This document shows positions 5,939-6,583 of a stretch of DNA of 6,583 nucleotides, one piece after another. How positions within the stretch are numbered: position 1 is the stretch's first letter; the number at the start of each line of letters is the position of its first letter. The notes beneath the pieces are model-generated. The model worked only from the letters and a program-made list of their open reading frames with translations. It did not search any database and was not told where the DNA came from. Both the position numbers and the translations under genes were made by a program. The DNA is taken from the NCBI GenBank assembly GCA_030830245.1, contig JAURNJ010000248.1:1-6583 (forward strand), in the 5' to 3' direction. The stretch is from Novosphingobium sp. Its GTDB lineage: Bacteria > Pseudomonadota > Alphaproteobacteria > Sphingomonadales > Sphingomonadaceae.

Positions 5939-6583
5939 ATGAAAAATTTGGGCGGGGCTAGCGGAGCTGACGGCGTGGAGAGTTTCGCGCCGCTGGAGGG
6001 CGTACGGGTGCTCGATTTCTCGTCCAACATGGCGGGACCATACGCTACGATGATTCTCGCCCAACTTGGGGCCGATGTGATCAAAGTCGAATCGCCAGGT
6101 GGTGATGACGCGCGCGCATGGCCGCCCGAGGTGGAAGGTGCGAGCGTCGCTTATCGGCATATGAATGCGGGCAAGCGAGGTATCGTCCTTGATCTTTCAA
6201 CAGCAGCGGGACGCAAGGCAGCGTTGGCTTTGGCGGCCAAGTCCGATGTCCTGCTGCAAAGCATGCGACCTGGCGTGGCGGAGCGGATCGGCATTGGAGA
6301 AACCGCGGTTCGCGCGACCAATCCTGACATCCTCTATTATGCGCTTAACGCATTCGGCGCAGGTCCGGTGGGTAGCAGTTTGCCCGGCTACGATCCGCTG
6401 GTACAGGCCTATACCGGGATCATGATGATGAACGGTCACGAAGGCGCTCCGCCGGTGCGGTGCGCCCCCTCGGTGATCGATCTCGGCACCGGTCAGTGGG
6501 TCGCCATGGGCGTGTTGGCAGCAGTTCTGGCGAAGCAGCGCGGCCAGCAAGTCAGGGCAATGGAGACCGCTTTGGTCGACACG
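5939..6583 (+). CDS. CoA-transferase family III (CaiB/BaiF), 3' end missing
   Basis: The first 215 residues of a family III CoA-transferase, open at the right edge; full members are about 380-430 residues. The family moves CoA from a donor thioester to a free acid through enzyme-bound anhydride intermediates, and some members act as racemases on 2-methylacyl-CoA. Seen: PLEGVRVLDFSSNMAGPYAT (18-37), LGADVIKVE (43-51), NAGKRGIVLDL (76-86), then PGYDPLVQAYTG (149-160). Asp181 in VIDLGTGQW lines up with catalytic Asp169 of formyl-CoA transferase after a constant offset of about 12-14 residues. The ATG at 5939 is preceded by AGGG at 5929-5932 and is the first in-frame ATG; an in-frame TTG at 5924 lacks a good ribosome-binding site. 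The roughly 17 residues before the PLEGV motif are longer than in formyl-CoA transferase. It diverges from the CoA ligase operon, so both may respond to one signal. Transferase and racemase cannot be told apart here. Confidence 0.92.
   Translation, partial: MKNLGGASGADGVESFAPLEGVRVLDFSSNMAGPYATMILAQLGADVIKVESPGGDDARAWPPEVEGASVAYRHMNAGKRGIVLDLSTAAGRKAALALAAKSDVLLQSMRPGVAERIGIGETAVRATNPDILYYALNAFGAGPVGSSLPGYDPLVQAYTGIMMMNGHEGAPPVRCAPSVIDLGTGQWVAMGVLAAVLAKQRGQQVRAMETALVDT

Noticed and set aside
6578..6580. Asp214 as the catalytic aspartate of the CoA-transferase
   Set aside because: Stepwise comparison with remembered formyl-CoA transferase shows that its Asp169 falls in the segment matching VIDLGTGQW, so Asp181 is the better candidate.
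1..6583. Mobile elements, tRNA/rRNA genes, CRISPR arrays, defence genes, prophage
   Set aside because: No transposase or integrase motif, no spaced direct repeats and no RNA gene was seen; nearly all bases are in metabolic genes.

Overview
This window reads as a catabolic gene cluster from a high-GC Gram-negative bacterium, most likely an alphaproteobacterium of the Sphingomonadales (Novosphingobium/Sphingobium type). That placement is inferred from gene content, strong G/C bias at third codon positions and remembered similarity, not from a search. Nothing mobile, no RNA gene, no CRISPR array and no phage or defence gene is visible. Six protein genes fill almost the whole window and no intergenic gap exceeds 90 bases.

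Layout. (i) 1-732, plus strand: the 3' part of a MaoC/FAS1-like double hot-dog hydratase-type protein, cut by the left edge. (ii) 776-2251, plus strand: a complete NAD(P)-dependent aldehyde dehydrogenase. (iii) 2252-2296: a short convergent gap with a GC-rich hairpin. (iv) 5855 down to 2297, minus strand: a three-gene operon in the order acyl-CoA synthetase (FadD19-like), enoyl-CoA hydratase/isomerase (crotonase) and zinc-dependent alcohol dehydrogenase. The ligase and crotonase overlap by ATGA, and the crotonase and dehydrogenase are 29 bases apart. (v) 5856-5938: a divergent promoter region with a 13-bp palindrome. (vi) 5939 to the right edge, plus strand: the N-terminal 215 residues of a family III (CaiB/BaiF) CoA-transferase, cut by the right edge.

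How the genes may work together (inference). Alcohol dehydrogenase, then aldehyde dehydrogenase, then acyl-CoA synthetase would take a primary alcohol to an aldehyde, a carboxylic acid and an acyl-CoA. The crotonase and the MaoC-like protein would handle enoyl-/hydroxyacyl-CoA steps, and the CoA-transferase could move CoA between acids. The ligase resembles mycobacterial FadD19, a sterol side-chain CoA ligase, as I remember that sequence. This makes a hydrophobic substrate (sterol or bile-acid side chain, terpenoid, aryl-alkyl acid) more likely than an ordinary fatty acid. No acyl-CoA dehydrogenase or thiolase is in view, so the pathway must continue outside the window. No individual substrate can be fixed from sequence alone.

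The window looks like an ordinary, though poorly characterised, degradation cluster. I found no strong sign of a new kind of system. The best leads are the substrate of the FadD19-like operon, the non-canonical active-site segment of the MaoC-like protein and the shared divergent control region.
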